Shown here piece by piece: positions 52,008 to 60,210 of a DNA stretch of 64,000 nucleotides. How positions within the stretch are numbered: position 1 is the stretch's first letter; each line of letters opens with the position of its first letter. The DNA comes from Actinernus sp. WN-2022 (lineage: Eukaryota; Cnidaria; Anthozoa; Actiniaria; Actinernidae): NCBI GenBank assembly GCA_030867875.1, contig JAOWCC010001634.1:101721321-101785320 (forward strand). Reading direction: 5' to 3'. The notes beneath the pieces are model-generated. The model had not been told where the DNA came from. It ran no database searches and saw only the letters and a program-made list of their open reading frames with translations. The position numbers were made by a program, and so were the translations under genes.

Positions 52008-52349
52008 ATTGCCATGGAGAAAAATGTTAAATCATATGGTAGTGGGTAGCGTGACATTTTTGTAGGGGTAAAGTTATAATTCCGAAAGTATCTAAGTGGT
52101 TAAATAAAATAACGGAGCCTGCCCTCAGAAAAAAAGAATGTTCAATCCGGCTCAAACAGCAGTAGCAGAGAGGAATTCTGTCATATTTCAGTGACCTTGC
52201 CACAAATTTGATGAAGCAAGGGGTACACACCTGCTCCCCGCAGCACGGTAGTGGTGGTAATTGATTGTTGGGGAGGTCATCACAGATAAGACACTAAAAA
52301 AAAAAAAAAAAAAGATTGGCGAGGATAATACATTTTTCTCCATGGCAAT
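52008..52349. repeat. 20-bp perfect inverted repeats flanking RING-like exon 2
   Basis: ATTGCCATGGAGAAAAATGT at 52008-52027 is the exact inverse of ACATTTTTCTCCATGGCAAT at 52330-52349. The pair brackets the RING-like exon 52027-52293 and its splice acceptor. RNA pairing across the exon, or an old mobile cassette, are both possible. Confidence 0.85.
52027..52293 (-). CDS. RING-like exon 2 (88 aa, possible alternative terminal exon)
   Basis: The minus strand has a long T-run ending TTTTAG at 52296-52294, then an 88-codon open block starting CLICDDL and ending at TAA 52029-52027. The Cys pattern is CxxC, PCCGEQVCTPC, then CYCC, close to a RING finger although the central His is replaced. It is homologous throughout with the exon at 52373-52648, including PPxPCC, CxxCFI and HSFF(L/I)R(A/S)GS. 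RING proteins act as E3 ubiquitin ligases. The exon has no start codon of its own at its 5' end; it would be joined in phase 0 to an upstream exon. Assignment as an exon is inference. Confidence 0.65.
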   Translation of the reverse strand, partial: CLICDDLPNNQLPPLPCCGEQVCTPCFIKFVARSLKYDRIPLCYCCLSRIEHSFFLRAGSVILFNHLDTFGIITLPLQKCHATHYHMI

Positions 52350-52372
52350 AGAACTCCCCTACTTCCGAGCTT

Positions 52373-52648
52373 TCAGTGGGAAACGTAAATATAGTAATCT
52401 CTGAATTTTTGTGATAAGGGCAAATGAAAACTTGCCAAAGTGGCACAATGCCTAAAAATAATAATGCTCCCCGAGCGAATAAAAAAAGAATGTCTCATTT
52501 TCTGGAAACAGACTCCGCAGCGAGGATGAACATTATCTTTCAACGCCTCTGCGATTAACAAAATGAAGCAAGACTTGCAATAAGTGCTCCTGCAACAGGG
52601 CATGGGTGGCAAATTAATCCTGTCAATGCTTCCACCGCACCACAAACA
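52373..52648 (-). CDS. RING-like exon 1 (91 aa, possible alternative terminal exon)
   Basis: A pyrimidine-rich stretch ending TTTTTATAG at 52651-52649 precedes an open block of 91 codons that begins CLWCGGS and stops at 52373. Cysteines follow CxxC, PCCRSTYCKSC, and RCGVC, a RING-like layout with the usual His missing. It resembles the 52027-52293 block over its whole length, up to the similar distance before the stop, so the two arose by tandem duplication. Both start directly after an AG in phase 0. They may be alternative 3' exons of one early transcription unit on the minus strand. Confidence 0.65.
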   Translation of the reverse strand, partial: CLWCGGSIDRINLPPMPCCRSTYCKSCFILLIAEALKDNVHPRCGVCFQKMRHSFFIRSGSIIIFRHCATLASFHLPLSQKFRDYYIYVSH

Positions 52649-53143
52649 CTATAAAAATAAAAAATAGAAAAATGATAATGTAACGTGAAAGTATAATTTT
52701 TCCCACTGGAAGCGCCCCCAGCCATCCCAGTCTCCCAGATCAAGATAAACTGGGTGGTGAGGGCAACGGAAGTAAGCGAGTCCTTCCTTGCAATGCATTC
52801 TAACTATGGTTTTGTTGCACCGACAATATCTACACCATTGAAAACCATACTCAGTTATTGGTTCCATGTGCATGGCTGCATAGGGGCCAGTGCACTCGGT
52901 AAAATTCCGATTAAATTGCATTGTCTGGCGGCTGTTTCCCCAAGAATATGTCCCTCGGATTCCCGTCGCCACATGTTTTAGTAGGAACAGGCTAGGATTC
53001 AGTTGTTTTTGATGCTTTGCCTTCCTTCGGTCGATCCTTTGCTGAGTACAGACATACTCCCCGATTTTTGTTAGGATCTCTATTGGGAGACCTGTGGTGC
53101 GCAGCACCATGGCATGCGAATAGAAATGAATAGATTTGAAAGC
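52649..53143 (-). CDS. F-box-like Cys-rich exon (early minus-strand unit)
   Basis: The block begins after a CCGAACCAG acceptor (53144-53146) and is open to the TAG at 52651-52649. An internal ATG at 53110 starts MVLRTTGLPIEILTKIGEYV, which resembles the N-terminal helix of an F-box (LPxEIL.KI..Y). A basic stretch (RRKAKHQKQ) follows, then a Cys/His cluster (WCRYCRCNK, HCKEG, CPHH) that may bind zinc. F-box proteins bring substrates to SCF ubiquitin ligases; with two RING-like exons next door, a ubiquitin-directed function is plausible. The stop coincides with the acceptor TAG of the next exon, so it may be terminal. Alternatively it is spliced onward. Confidence 0.6.
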   Translation of the reverse strand, partial: AFKSIHFYSHAMVLRTTGLPIEILTKIGEYVCTQQRIDRRKAKHQKQLNPSLFLLKHVATGIRGTYSWGNSRQTMQFNRNFTECTGPYAAMHMEPITEYGFQWCRYCRCNKTIVRMHCKEGLAYFRCPHHPVYLDLGDWDGWGRFQWEKLYFHVTLSFFYFLFL

Positions 53144-53242
53144 CTGGTTCGGGAAAAAATAAAAATTAAAAATAAAAAATAAAAAAGAGGTACGACATGA
53201 ATAATGCTTTAGAGGAATTCGTTTCTGAAGAGGCGCTCTTAC

Positions 53243-53695
53243 CGAGAGCGGGCAGGTCCCGAGAGGACCTCCAAGAAAACCTATAAAAAAATTAATCAAA
53301 TTATTGTTCGTCGGGGGATTTTTGCCAATAAAAAATGAACGGTCCTGTTAAGCAGAGTCCGAACGCTACACACTGTCTTTTAGGGGGACGGGACGGAGAA
53401 GAACTTACAGGATCCATGTTAATCACATCAACGCCGTGAACATTCTATAAAAAACAAAAAGAAAAAGTTAGTGGTTGTGTCCCAAGATAAAAATCAATTC
53501 AGCAGGTACGTACTTCTCTTTCCCTGTGGGGCCCGCGGTATGCCATCCTCACTCTTTTTCTTTTGTTTGTGTACTCTAAGCTGTAGAAATAAAAAGGAAA
53601 CCAAAGGGAAAAAAAGATTAGTACCAAAGCGTGTTGAATTTCAAGAGAGAATTCCGTGTACACTTACCTTCTCGAGTGTTTAGTGGCAAAGGCAC
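53243..53695 (-). other. leader exons of the minus-strand early unit
   Basis: Four short blocks are bounded by good splice sites on the minus strand. Exon 1 is about 53695-53668 (donor GTAAGTG at 53667). Exon 2 is 53580-53514 (acceptor TTTCTACAG, donor GTACGT). Exon 3 is 53444-53409 (acceptor TTTTTATAG, donor GTAAGTTC). Exon 4 is 53280-53243 (acceptor ATTTTTTTATAG, donor GTAAGAGC). An ATG in exon 2 (53546-53544) opens a frame that leaves exons 2 and 3 in phase 0, matching the phase-0 starts of the F-box-like and both RING-like exons. Exon 4 is 38 nt and would shift this frame, so it may be skipped or be an alternative end. All splice calls are by eye. Confidence 0.55.
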
Positions 53696-53717
53696 CGAAC
53701 TTCATTCAACCCCTATC

Positions 53718-53770
53718 ATTTATAGATCATATACTGTGTCCTGATTGGTGCACTTTCTCGGGTTTTGATT
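53718..53770 (-). promoter_or_regulatory. promoter of the minus-strand early unit
   Basis: TATAAAT on the minus strand (53724-53718) lies about 25-30 bp before the inferred first exon. It is embedded in a copy of the TATAGATCATATAC..TGATTGG unit of the 49983 array, and a second ATTGG is at 53769. CCAAT plus TATA layout matches the other promoters of this element. Confidence 0.7.
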
Positions 53771-53837
53771 GGTCCGTTTTACGCAACGTGCTCTATGAGT
53801 GGTGGACTTTCGATCCGGTTTTGACGTTTTTTGCCAA

Positions 53838-54425
53838 ACTTTTTTTCTGAGCTCCTAAGAAGCTCAAATTCTACCCTAAAACATCGGGGAAATTTGCTAT
53901 TTTTTTTCTGGAGGTCTTCTTCCCAATCCCCTCTTAGTTTTCCACGTTTTTTCCCCCTTCATTCGACCCGGGAAAGGTGTTCTTGGAGCCCCGAAACCTG
54001 TATGACCTTTGGGAAACCAGTTGAAAGTTACCTGATTTTTGATGGACCAATCACAAGGCATTACGTAGTTTGTTTACGCGCCCTTTTCTTACTTCGGGGC
54101 AAGGTTGTTTACCAACCTTTTTGGGGGAAGTCCAAGAAGCTCAAATTCATCCTGAAAACATCGGTGAAATTTTCTAAAATTTTCTGCAGGACTTCTTCTC
54201 ACGGCCCTCTTAGTTTTCCCCCTTTTTTGTGTTTTTCCCTTTCACACTTTCCGGGAAAGGGATCCTTGACCGTCTGAAACCCCAACGCATCCCTCGGGAA
54301 ACCAGTTGAATGTTGGCGCGAACCTAAAAGGAGCCTAAACCCTCCAATCACAAGCCGAGGCTTATACGCAGTCCATATTTGCGCGCCTTTTTCTTACTCC
54401 GGGTCAACTTTGTTTACGTTGTTTC
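53838..54425. repeat. two 290-bp degenerate direct repeats in the divergent intergenic region
   Basis: Copy 1 is about 53838-54127 and copy 2 about 54128-54425. Shared words include AAGAAGCTCAAATTC, AAAACATCGG, CCCTCTTAGTTTTCC, GGGAAACCAGTTGAA, a CCAATCACAAG box, and CTTCGGGG/CTCCGGGT-CAA with TTGTTTAC. It lies between the minus-strand early unit and the polymerase gene. A regulatory role or replication origin is possible; no gene is seen. Confidence 0.8.
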
Positions 54426-54686
54426 GGAGGGACGGTTTTGGGAAGGCTTTTTCGCTAGTTTCCTTGGCGCGAAAGGGAGGGCGGTTTGAAGGGGACTGTA
54501 GAGGGAGGTCTCCCGGGGAGGGCCCACAAAAATTCGGAAGAATAAGTGGTGGGGTGGGGGTGTTTGGGTGAATTCTTTTACAAAAAATAATAAAGAGAGT
54601 CGAGCTAGAACCAAAAACGGATCGAAATCCACCAATCATGAGGGGTGTTCATTCTAGGGGAACCAACCACAGTCCGAGAAAAATGC

Positions 54687-54718
54687 ACCAATCAGAGAGA
54701 AGTGAAAAAAATATAAAA
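54687..54718 (+). promoter_or_regulatory. CCAAT and TATA promoter of the polymerase gene
   Basis: CCAAT at 54688-54692 and TATAAAA at 54712-54718 lie 64 and 39 bp before the ATG at 54757. Confidence 0.8.
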
Positions 54719-54756
54719 GCGAGTGACGGCTTTTGGTTTGGATTAGTTTCACCACG

Positions 54757-55473
54757 ATGTCCACCTTAAACTACCTAGATGATGAAGGCATGGAAGTCAC
54801 AATTACAATCGAAGAAGAAAAAGAAGACACCCCCTATGCCTTATCATTACAGACCACACCGCCCCTCTCCCCCGTGGAGTCGGAGGAAATTCTCCCGCCA
54901 ACCGCTTTGGTACCCGTGGAGGAAATAGCCGTAGAAGAGAACGAGTGGCCAACGTACGAAGAAGTGAACCCTTGGTACAACGAAGACGCTACGTACGCGT
55001 TCCTCGAAGACACGGATTTCCCCCCGGACTACCCGACATCCTCTCAAGATACATTTACCATCCCCGAGGGGGAGTCGCTAGAGTGGGATGGAATATCCGA
55101 AGAGGACGTCGAGGAACTAATCGCGGCGTGGCCCCTCCCCACCGAGCTACCAGAAATTAGCGACCAAGATCTTGCCGAAGTTTTTCCCGAGGACAGGGAG
55201 ACCGATAACATCTGGGATGCAGACGCCTGGCTAAACGAAATGTTTCCCTCCACAAATCGGAAACGTACGGCAGAACAACGAGGAGGCGGTGCGAATAAAA
55301 AGACAAAAACAATCGCCCCAGAAAGTGAAGAAAGTGAAGAAGAAGAAGAAGAAGAAGACGAAGAAAAATTTGAGTTGATACAAACAAGATCGAGAGCCTG
55401 TAAAAAAATTAAAACAACGTGTAAGGACTATGAACTGAAAATCAAGACAAGGTCCCGCGCGACTCTGGCTGAG
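54757..55473 (+). CDS. polB: DNA polymerase gene, acidic first exon (239 aa)
   Basis: The start is the ATG at 54757 (MSTLNYLDDEG), 39 bp after the TATA box; an in-frame upstream start at 54733 is not ATG-led. The exon encodes an extremely acidic region with tryptophan/proline patches (WPTYEEVNPWY, LEWDGISEEDVEEL), then a bipartite nuclear-localisation-like stretch (NRKRTAEQ and NKKTKT), an EEEEEEDEE run and two TRSRA repeats. The last codon GAG (55471-55473) is followed by GTAAGT, a consensus donor. The matching acceptor is at 55771-55773 with the same phase. It therefore probably forms the N-terminus of the polymerase, although a separate short protein ending at 55488 is possible if unspliced. 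Confidence 0.75.
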
Positions 55474-55773
55474 GTAAGTCGAAAGTAAGACTACACTAAT
55501 TTTGATGTGCTGTCATGACCGCGCGCGCGGTGGCGCATGGCTCTAATGCTCCTGTTTGGAATCTCAAAGGAAAGGAGTGGGTTCAAACCCCCGCGCGTGG
55601 AATTTTATAATTGTTTTTCTTTCTCTCTCGCATCCCTTACTACAGAGAGCCTCAACTTTTTATTCATTTATATAAAAATAAAAAATAAAAAATATTTATA
55701 TATATTTTTAATTTAAAAAAAAAAAAAAAAAAATATATATATTTATTTATGTATTTTTTTCTTTCATGTACAG
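55474..55773 (+). other. 300-nt intron in the polymerase gene
   Basis: Donor GTAAGT at 55474, acceptor TTTCTTTCATGTACAG ending at 55773. Both exons end and begin on codon boundaries. In-frame stops occur inside, so reading through is not possible. The second half is AT-rich with a run of 18 or more A bases. A tRNA-like sequence occupies the first third. Confidence 0.75.
55524..55601 (+). tRNA. tRNA-like sequence (possible tRNA-derived SINE head or tRNA relic)
   Basis: TGGCGCATGGC at 55531-55541 matches a Pol III A box and GGTTCAAACCC at 55580-55590 matches a B box, with tRNA-like spacing. CGCGCGG at 55524-55530 and CCGCGCG at 55591-55597 could form the acceptor stem. The T stem pairs only in part and I could not assign an anticodon, so a functional tRNA is doubtful. 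Confidence 0.4.
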
Positions 55774-58700
55774 GCTCTTCAAGACGTGACCACCGTCATA
55801 GAGAGGGTCCTGGACACCACTCTTGGGACCGCAAACCCACAAGACCGAGTTAGGCTTACCCTAGACGCCCCACACTTGGACTACCCACTTGCCTTTCCTT
55901 ACCTGATGAGGTCTACCCTCACCCCCGCCCTGGTCATGGCCAGAATTGGAGAGCTCACACAATCCAACCAAGAGTTCATCATGCAGGGCAACTTCCATGT
56001 CCACGTGTTTCACGTGGAAATACCGAGTCTGGGAAGGGGTCGTGTGGCCCGCTGTTCTACTACCGACTTGGAGAAATTTAAGAAAAATAAAAGAAGTATT
56101 TTGAGGATACGAAATGAAGATGAATTGTGTATGGCCAGAGGATTGGTCACGGCCCTAGCCAAGGCACAACAGCATCCACAGTTCCAATACATAAGACTGG
56201 GGAGACCCGTGCAACGGAATCTAGCTGTGGAACTCCATCATCATGCGGGGGTGCCTATTCAACCGTGTGGAATACCAGAGCTCAAGCAATTCCAGGCGTA
56301 CTTGGAGCCTCAAGGTGTAGAAGTAAATCTGGTCTCCCGTGTGCACATGAACAGTATTATCTACTCAGGCCACCTCCCCGAGGCACGACACCATCTTTAC
56401 CTGTACCAAACAGCGGACCACCACTATGACGTCATCACCAACATGTGTGGGCTGTTGAACGCAAAGTACTTTTGTCCCCTCTGTAAGAAGACCTACGAAA
56501 GACCTATACATCACGTCTGTGACACGACATGTGTTTGTTGCGGCGTCAAGAATTGTTCACCCCTCCCCCCTGGAGAGAAAAGGGATTGGAAAAAGTGTGA
56601 CCAATGCCATAGGTGGTTCAAGAGTGAAGGATGCTATGAGAACCACCGCCGTCGACAACCCCACCGGACGGGTCGAGGGACCCTGTACACAAGAGAATGG
56701 AGCTCTTGTGAGCGGTACACCCGCTGTGTCCAGTGTGGGGTGACCGTGGACCATCTGTGCCGGAGCCGTCAACAACCAGGGGTCCACGTGTGTGGGGAAT
56801 ACCGTTGCCGTAGTTGCAAAACTATTGTCCCCCCGGACCATCTGTGCTACATGCAAGTGGCTGACCAGAAAGCCCCCAGGATAGAAACAGAAGAAGGAGG
56901 AGAAGAAGAAGAAGAAGATGCCTACACGGCACTCCTGGCGGAAGAAGAGGGGACGGAGAGGGCCGCTGCGGAAGACGAGGGGAATGAGGACAAGTTCCGG
57001 TACCTCTTCTTCGACTTCGAAGCCATGCCCCTGGAGGCTCAGCACGTGGTCAACTTTGCGGGAGTCTCCAAAGTGTGTGAGCTCTGTGTGTCCACAGACT
57101 GGGTCACCTGCACTCAATGTGGGACCCGGAAAATAGAGTTCAAAGGCCCCACGGCCCTAACACAATTCTGCGATTGGCTCTTCTCGGGGGACCATGAAAA
57201 CTACGTGTGCATGGCCCACAACGCCATGGGGTACGACTCGTACCCTATCCTGGAGTACTTGTTTAAGAACGCTATCAAGCCTAAAGTTCTCTTCCGCGGC
57301 GGTAAGGCTATGGTGGTGTCCATCCCCGACTACAAGCTCGTCATCAAGGACTCTCTGCTCTTCATCCCACTAGCCCTCAAACAATTCCCCGTTACGTTCG
57401 GTTTCCAAGCAGAAAACCTCAACAAGCTGGATTTCCCCATCTTTTTTAACAAACCAGAACACCAGCAGTACGTGGGGCCGCTACCAGACCTTCATTATTA
57501 CGAACCGGATTCACTGAGTCCCCAAGGCAAACAAGAACTAGTGGTCTGGCACGCGACCGAACGGGGCAAGGGTACGGTGTTCGATTTCCAGAAAGAACTG
57601 GCCCTCTACTGTCACCGGGATGTGGCCATCTTACAACGGGCCTGTTTAGCGTTCCGGGCTATCATGATGAAAGCGGCGGAGATAGATCCCTTTACCAGGA
57701 CCGTGACGCTCGCCTCTATGTGTAACCTGGTTTTTCGAAAGAAATTCCTACGCCCTAACACCATTGCGGTCTTGCCACGGCTCGGCTACCGCCCCAAGGA
57801 TGTGCAGTCGGCGTTGGCCCTACAATGGTTGGCCCACGTGGAGCGGCGGGACGGGATTAGGCTCCAACATGCGGGCAACGAAGGAGAGAAGCGCGTGGGC
57901 CCTTACAAACTGGATGGGTACCACGCCGCCACCCACACGGCCTACGAAATCCAAGGTTGCATCTGGCATGGATGTGATCGTTGTACCCACCAAGACAGAG
58001 TTCATCCCCTACTTCATTGTACCATGAGCACGTTGGCCGACCGCACCCGAGACAAAGTCGCGTACTTGAAACAGCAAGGGTACCGCGTGGTCCAGACCAG
58101 AGAGTGCGAAATCAGAGCGGCCATGGCCTTGAACCCTACCATCGCCGCCCTCGCGCCCAACCCTCAAGCCCAGCTTCCACTCGACCCCAAGAAGGCCTTC
58201 TTTGGGGGTCGTACCAACGGGATTAAGACCTACTGGGAAGCCCAGGAGGGAGAATGGATGGAGGCTCTGGATGTGTGCTCCCTGTATCCCTGGGTGCAAA
58301 AGACGAAACGGTTCCCGCTGGGCCATCCAGAAATCCTCACCGAGAATTTAGACCCCACCCTACCCTACGAGGGGTTAATCCACCTCAAGATCGTACCGCC
58401 ACGCCGGTTGTTTTTTCCCGTCCTCCCTACGCACGTGGGTGAAAAACTTCTGTTTGCCCTCTGCCGGACCTGCGCAGAAGAAAAGAATCAGGAACCCTGT
58501 ACGCACGATGACGAGGCCAGGGCTTTGACAGGGACCTGGGTAAGCCACGAACTCCACGTGGTCCTGCGACACGGCTACCGGGTGTTAGAAGTCTACCGTG
58601 TGTGGCATTATTCAGAGTCGGAACAATACGATCCTGCCACCGACACCAAGGGATTGTTCACCGACTACGTGAACACCTTTCTTAAGATGAAGCAAGAGGC

Positions 58701-59529
58701 GAGCGGCTGGCCGCCCGGCTGCCACACCGACGCTGAGAAAGCGGCTTTTATAGAGAGCTATCGGGTGAACACGGGGATCTTGTTGGAGTGGGATAAGATC
58801 GTTTTCAACCCTGGCCTGCGGGCCCTGGCGAAATGGATCCTAAACACCTTGTGGGGCAAATTCGGGCAGAAACAGAACCCTCGGCAGACGGAGTACGTCA
58901 CAGAACTGGACCGCTACTTTGAGCTCATGATGAGCGAAGAGAAGGAAGTCCAAGACATTCTGTTCGTACACGAGGACATGGTACAGGTTCACTACAACGC
59001 GACGCCACAGCACATCGACTCCAACCCCCATACCAACGTCGTGTTTTCCGCCTACACTACAGCCCACGCCCGCCTGAAATTGTATTCGTACCTCGATCTA
59101 TTGAAGGAACGCATCGTGTACCACGATACGGACAGTATCTACTACACACGGAAAGTGGGTCAAGAGGCGCCCCCGATCGGCCGATTTCTAGGCGACATGA
59201 CGAATGAATTGAAAGAAGGGGAACACATTGTCCGTTTTGCCTGTACCGGGCCCAAGAGTTACGGGTACGAAACGAGTCAGGGTCGTACAGTCTGCAAAGT
59301 GAAGGGGTTACGCCTCAATGTGCGAAATCGGGCGATCGTAAACCTCGAGACCATGGTGGCCATGGTGCAAGGCCAAGGGGAGCCCACACGGACGGTGGTA
59401 ACGCCGCACGCCATCCACCGCAACACCCAAGACCGGACGTTGCACACCCGCCCAGAGACCAAGACCTTCAAGGTGGTCTACGACAAGAGGGTTCTCCACG
59501 GGTATCAGAGCTACCCTTACGGTTACTAA
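55774..59529 (+). CDS. polB: protein-primed DNA polymerase B (adintovirus/Polinton type), main exon
   Basis: The exon encodes 1,251 residues, giving about 1,490 with exon 1. The N-terminal block (MQGNFHVHVFHVEIP, LCMARGLVTALAKA, YDVITNMCGLL) is the conserved region of animal Polinton/adintovirus polymerases. Several CxxC/CxxH zinc knuckles follow (56470-56860), then an acidic linker. ExoI is FFDFEAM (about 57009), ExoII MAHNAMGYDSY (about 57211) and ExoIII YCHRDVAIL (about 57607). A Vsr-like endonuclease insert has IQGCIWHGCDRC and TRECEIR (about 57950-58120). Motif A is DVCSLYP (about 58269), motif B NTLWGKFGQ (about 58843) and motif C YHDTDSIYY (about 59119). All catalytic aspartates are present. 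It copies the viral genome from a protein primer. AATAAA follows at 59573. Confidence 0.95.
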   Translation, partial: ALQDVTTVIERVLDTTLGTANPQDRVRLTLDAPHLDYPLAFPYLMRSTLTPALVMARIGELTQSNQEFIMQGNFHVHVFHVEIPSLGRGRVARCSTTDLEKFKKNKRSILRIRNEDELCMARGLVTALAKAQQHPQFQYIRLGRPVQRNLAVELHHHAGVPIQPCGIPELKQFQAYLEPQGVEVNLVSRVHMNSIIYSGHLPEARHHLYLYQTADHHYDVITNMCGLLNAKYFCPLCKKTYERPIHHVCDTTCVCCGVKNCSPLPPGEKRDWKKCDQCHRWFKSEGCYENHRRRQPHRTGRGTLYTREWSSCERYTRCVQCGVTVDHLCRSRQQPGVHVCGEYRCRSCKTIVPPDHLCYMQVADQKAPRIETEEGGEEEEEDAYTALLAEEEGTERAAAEDEGNEDKFRYLFFDFEAMPLEAQHVVNFAGVSKVCELCVSTDWVTCTQCGTRKIEFKGPTALTQFCDWLFSGDHENYVCMAHNAMGYDSYPILEYLFKNAIKPKVLFRGGKAMVVSIPDYKLVIKDSLLFIPLALKQFPVTFGFQAENLNKLDFPIFFNKPEHQQYVGPLPDLHYYEPDSLSPQGKQELVVWHATERGKGTVFDFQKELALYCHRDVAILQRACLAFRAIMMKAAEIDPFTRTVTLASMCNLVFRKKFLRPNTIAVLPRLGYRPKDVQSALALQWLAHVERRDGIRLQHAGNEGEKRVGPYKLDGYHAATHTAYEIQGCIWHGCDRCTHQDRVHPLLHCTMSTLADRTRDKVAYLKQQGYRVVQTRECEIRAAMALNPTIAALAPNPQAQLPLDPKKAFFGGRTNGIKTYWEAQEGEWMEALDVCSLYPWVQKTKRFPLGHPEILTENLDPTLPYEGLIHLKIVPPRRLFFPVLPTHVGEKLLFALCRTCAEEKNQEPCTHDDEARALTGTWVSHELHVVLRHGYRVLEVYRVWHYSESEQYDPATDTKGLFTDYVNTFLKMKQEASGWPPGCHTDAEKAAFIESYRVNTGILLEWDKIVFNPGLRALAKWILNTLWGKFGQKQNPRQTEYVTELDRYFELMMSEEKEVQDILFVHEDMVQVHYNATPQHIDSNPHTNVVFSAYTTAHARLKLYSYLDLLKERIVYHDTDSIYYTRKVGQEAPPIGRFLGDMTNELKEGEHIVRFACTGPKSYGYETSQGRTVCKVKGLRLNVRNRAIVNLETMVAMVQGQGEPTRTVVTPHAIHRNTQDRTLHTRPETKTFKVVYDKRVLHGYQSYPYGY

Positions 59530-59564
59530 AATACAAAGAGACTCAACTCTAGAGGAAACAATTT

Positions 59565-59578
59565 TTTATTGTAATAAA
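59565..59578. terminator. back-to-back polyadenylation signals
   Basis: AATAAA on the plus strand at 59573-59578 and on the minus strand at 59570-59565 are side by side. They serve the polymerase and the convergent minus-strand virion genes. Confidence 0.75.
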
Positions 59579-59612
59579 TGGTTCAGTTCCTTTGAGCTGT
59601 GATACCAAAGTC

Positions 59613-59882
59613 TCAGTCTTTTATTTTGTGGAACTCCATCTTGTAAGGCTTGATACTTGGATGCTTGCGCAGAAATCCTTCCCAAATACAAATATGATAG
59701 ACCAACTCCACATAGAATCCATAATAGGTTCCTTCGCAGTCGCTCAGCACATACTGCTTCCTTTCGCCTTCGCTCAGGTAATCTTCCATCCAGTTACCAA
59801 ACGTAGAATAGCACATGTGGCACTCGCCAACATTGACATCGCCGCCTCCATGAGCTCCATAGAAAGTAATATCTAGACCCAT
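59613..59882 (-). CDS. small conserved-looking protein (89 aa)
   Basis: The start at 59882 gives MGLDITFYGAHGGG; another ATG at 59891 is in frame. The rest is aromatic and acidic (YLSEGERKQYVLSDCEGTYYGFYVELVYHICIWEGFL) with three Cys and several His. I do not recognise a family. MGLDxxxY openings are known from unrelated small phage-type proteins, so no inference is drawn. It is the last gene of the minus-strand block before the polyadenylation site. Confidence 0.6.
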   Translation of the reverse strand: MGLDITFYGAHGGGDVNVGECHMCYSTFGNWMEDYLSEGERKQYVLSDCEGTYYGFYVELVYHICIWEGFLRKHPSIKPYKMEFHKIKD

Positions 59883-59942
59883 GACGTTCACAGCTTGAAG
59901 AGCAACGAGTAATGATAGAGAATTGTAAAAGTCTTTTTTTCT

Positions 59943-60191
59943 TTAAGTATTTTTCTTCAGGTGTTTGACGTTCCACCGGCTGATACTCTTGCCTTTGCGC
60001 TTGCCCGAAGTGGTCGTCGTTCGGATCGTTGTTTCGGTACGGCCGTCTTTCGATTTTCGGCTTGTGATCTTGCGCACGGTTTACGTTCCCCCTGACTTCC
60101 TCCTTTTCTTCCTCTTCCGGTTCGCTTGGGCGATTCGGCGTTGCCAGAGCGCTTGTCCCAATCCCGCGGGTCTCGTTAGGGTTCGTGCCAT
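59943..60191 (-). pseudogene. small basic core-like ORF with an internal stop
   Basis: From ATG 60191 the frame gives 36 very basic codons (QANRKRKKRRKSGG near the end), a TAA at 60083-60081, and 45 further basic codons (SKDGRTETTIR, SGKRKGKS) to a stop at 59943. Both halves share phase and composition, like adenovirus core proteins that condense DNA. It could be a gene broken by a stop, two short ORFs, or a short intron-bearing gene. The gap between the 175-residue gene and the 89-residue gene is otherwise empty. Confidence 0.5.
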
Positions 60192-60210
60192 GGCAACAAT
60201 GAAGGGGGGT

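Noticed and set aside
56557..57117. 186-codon minus-strand ORF
   Set aside because: Antisense to the polymerase zinc-knuckle and acidic region; the phenylalanine run is the reverse of the GAA repeat.
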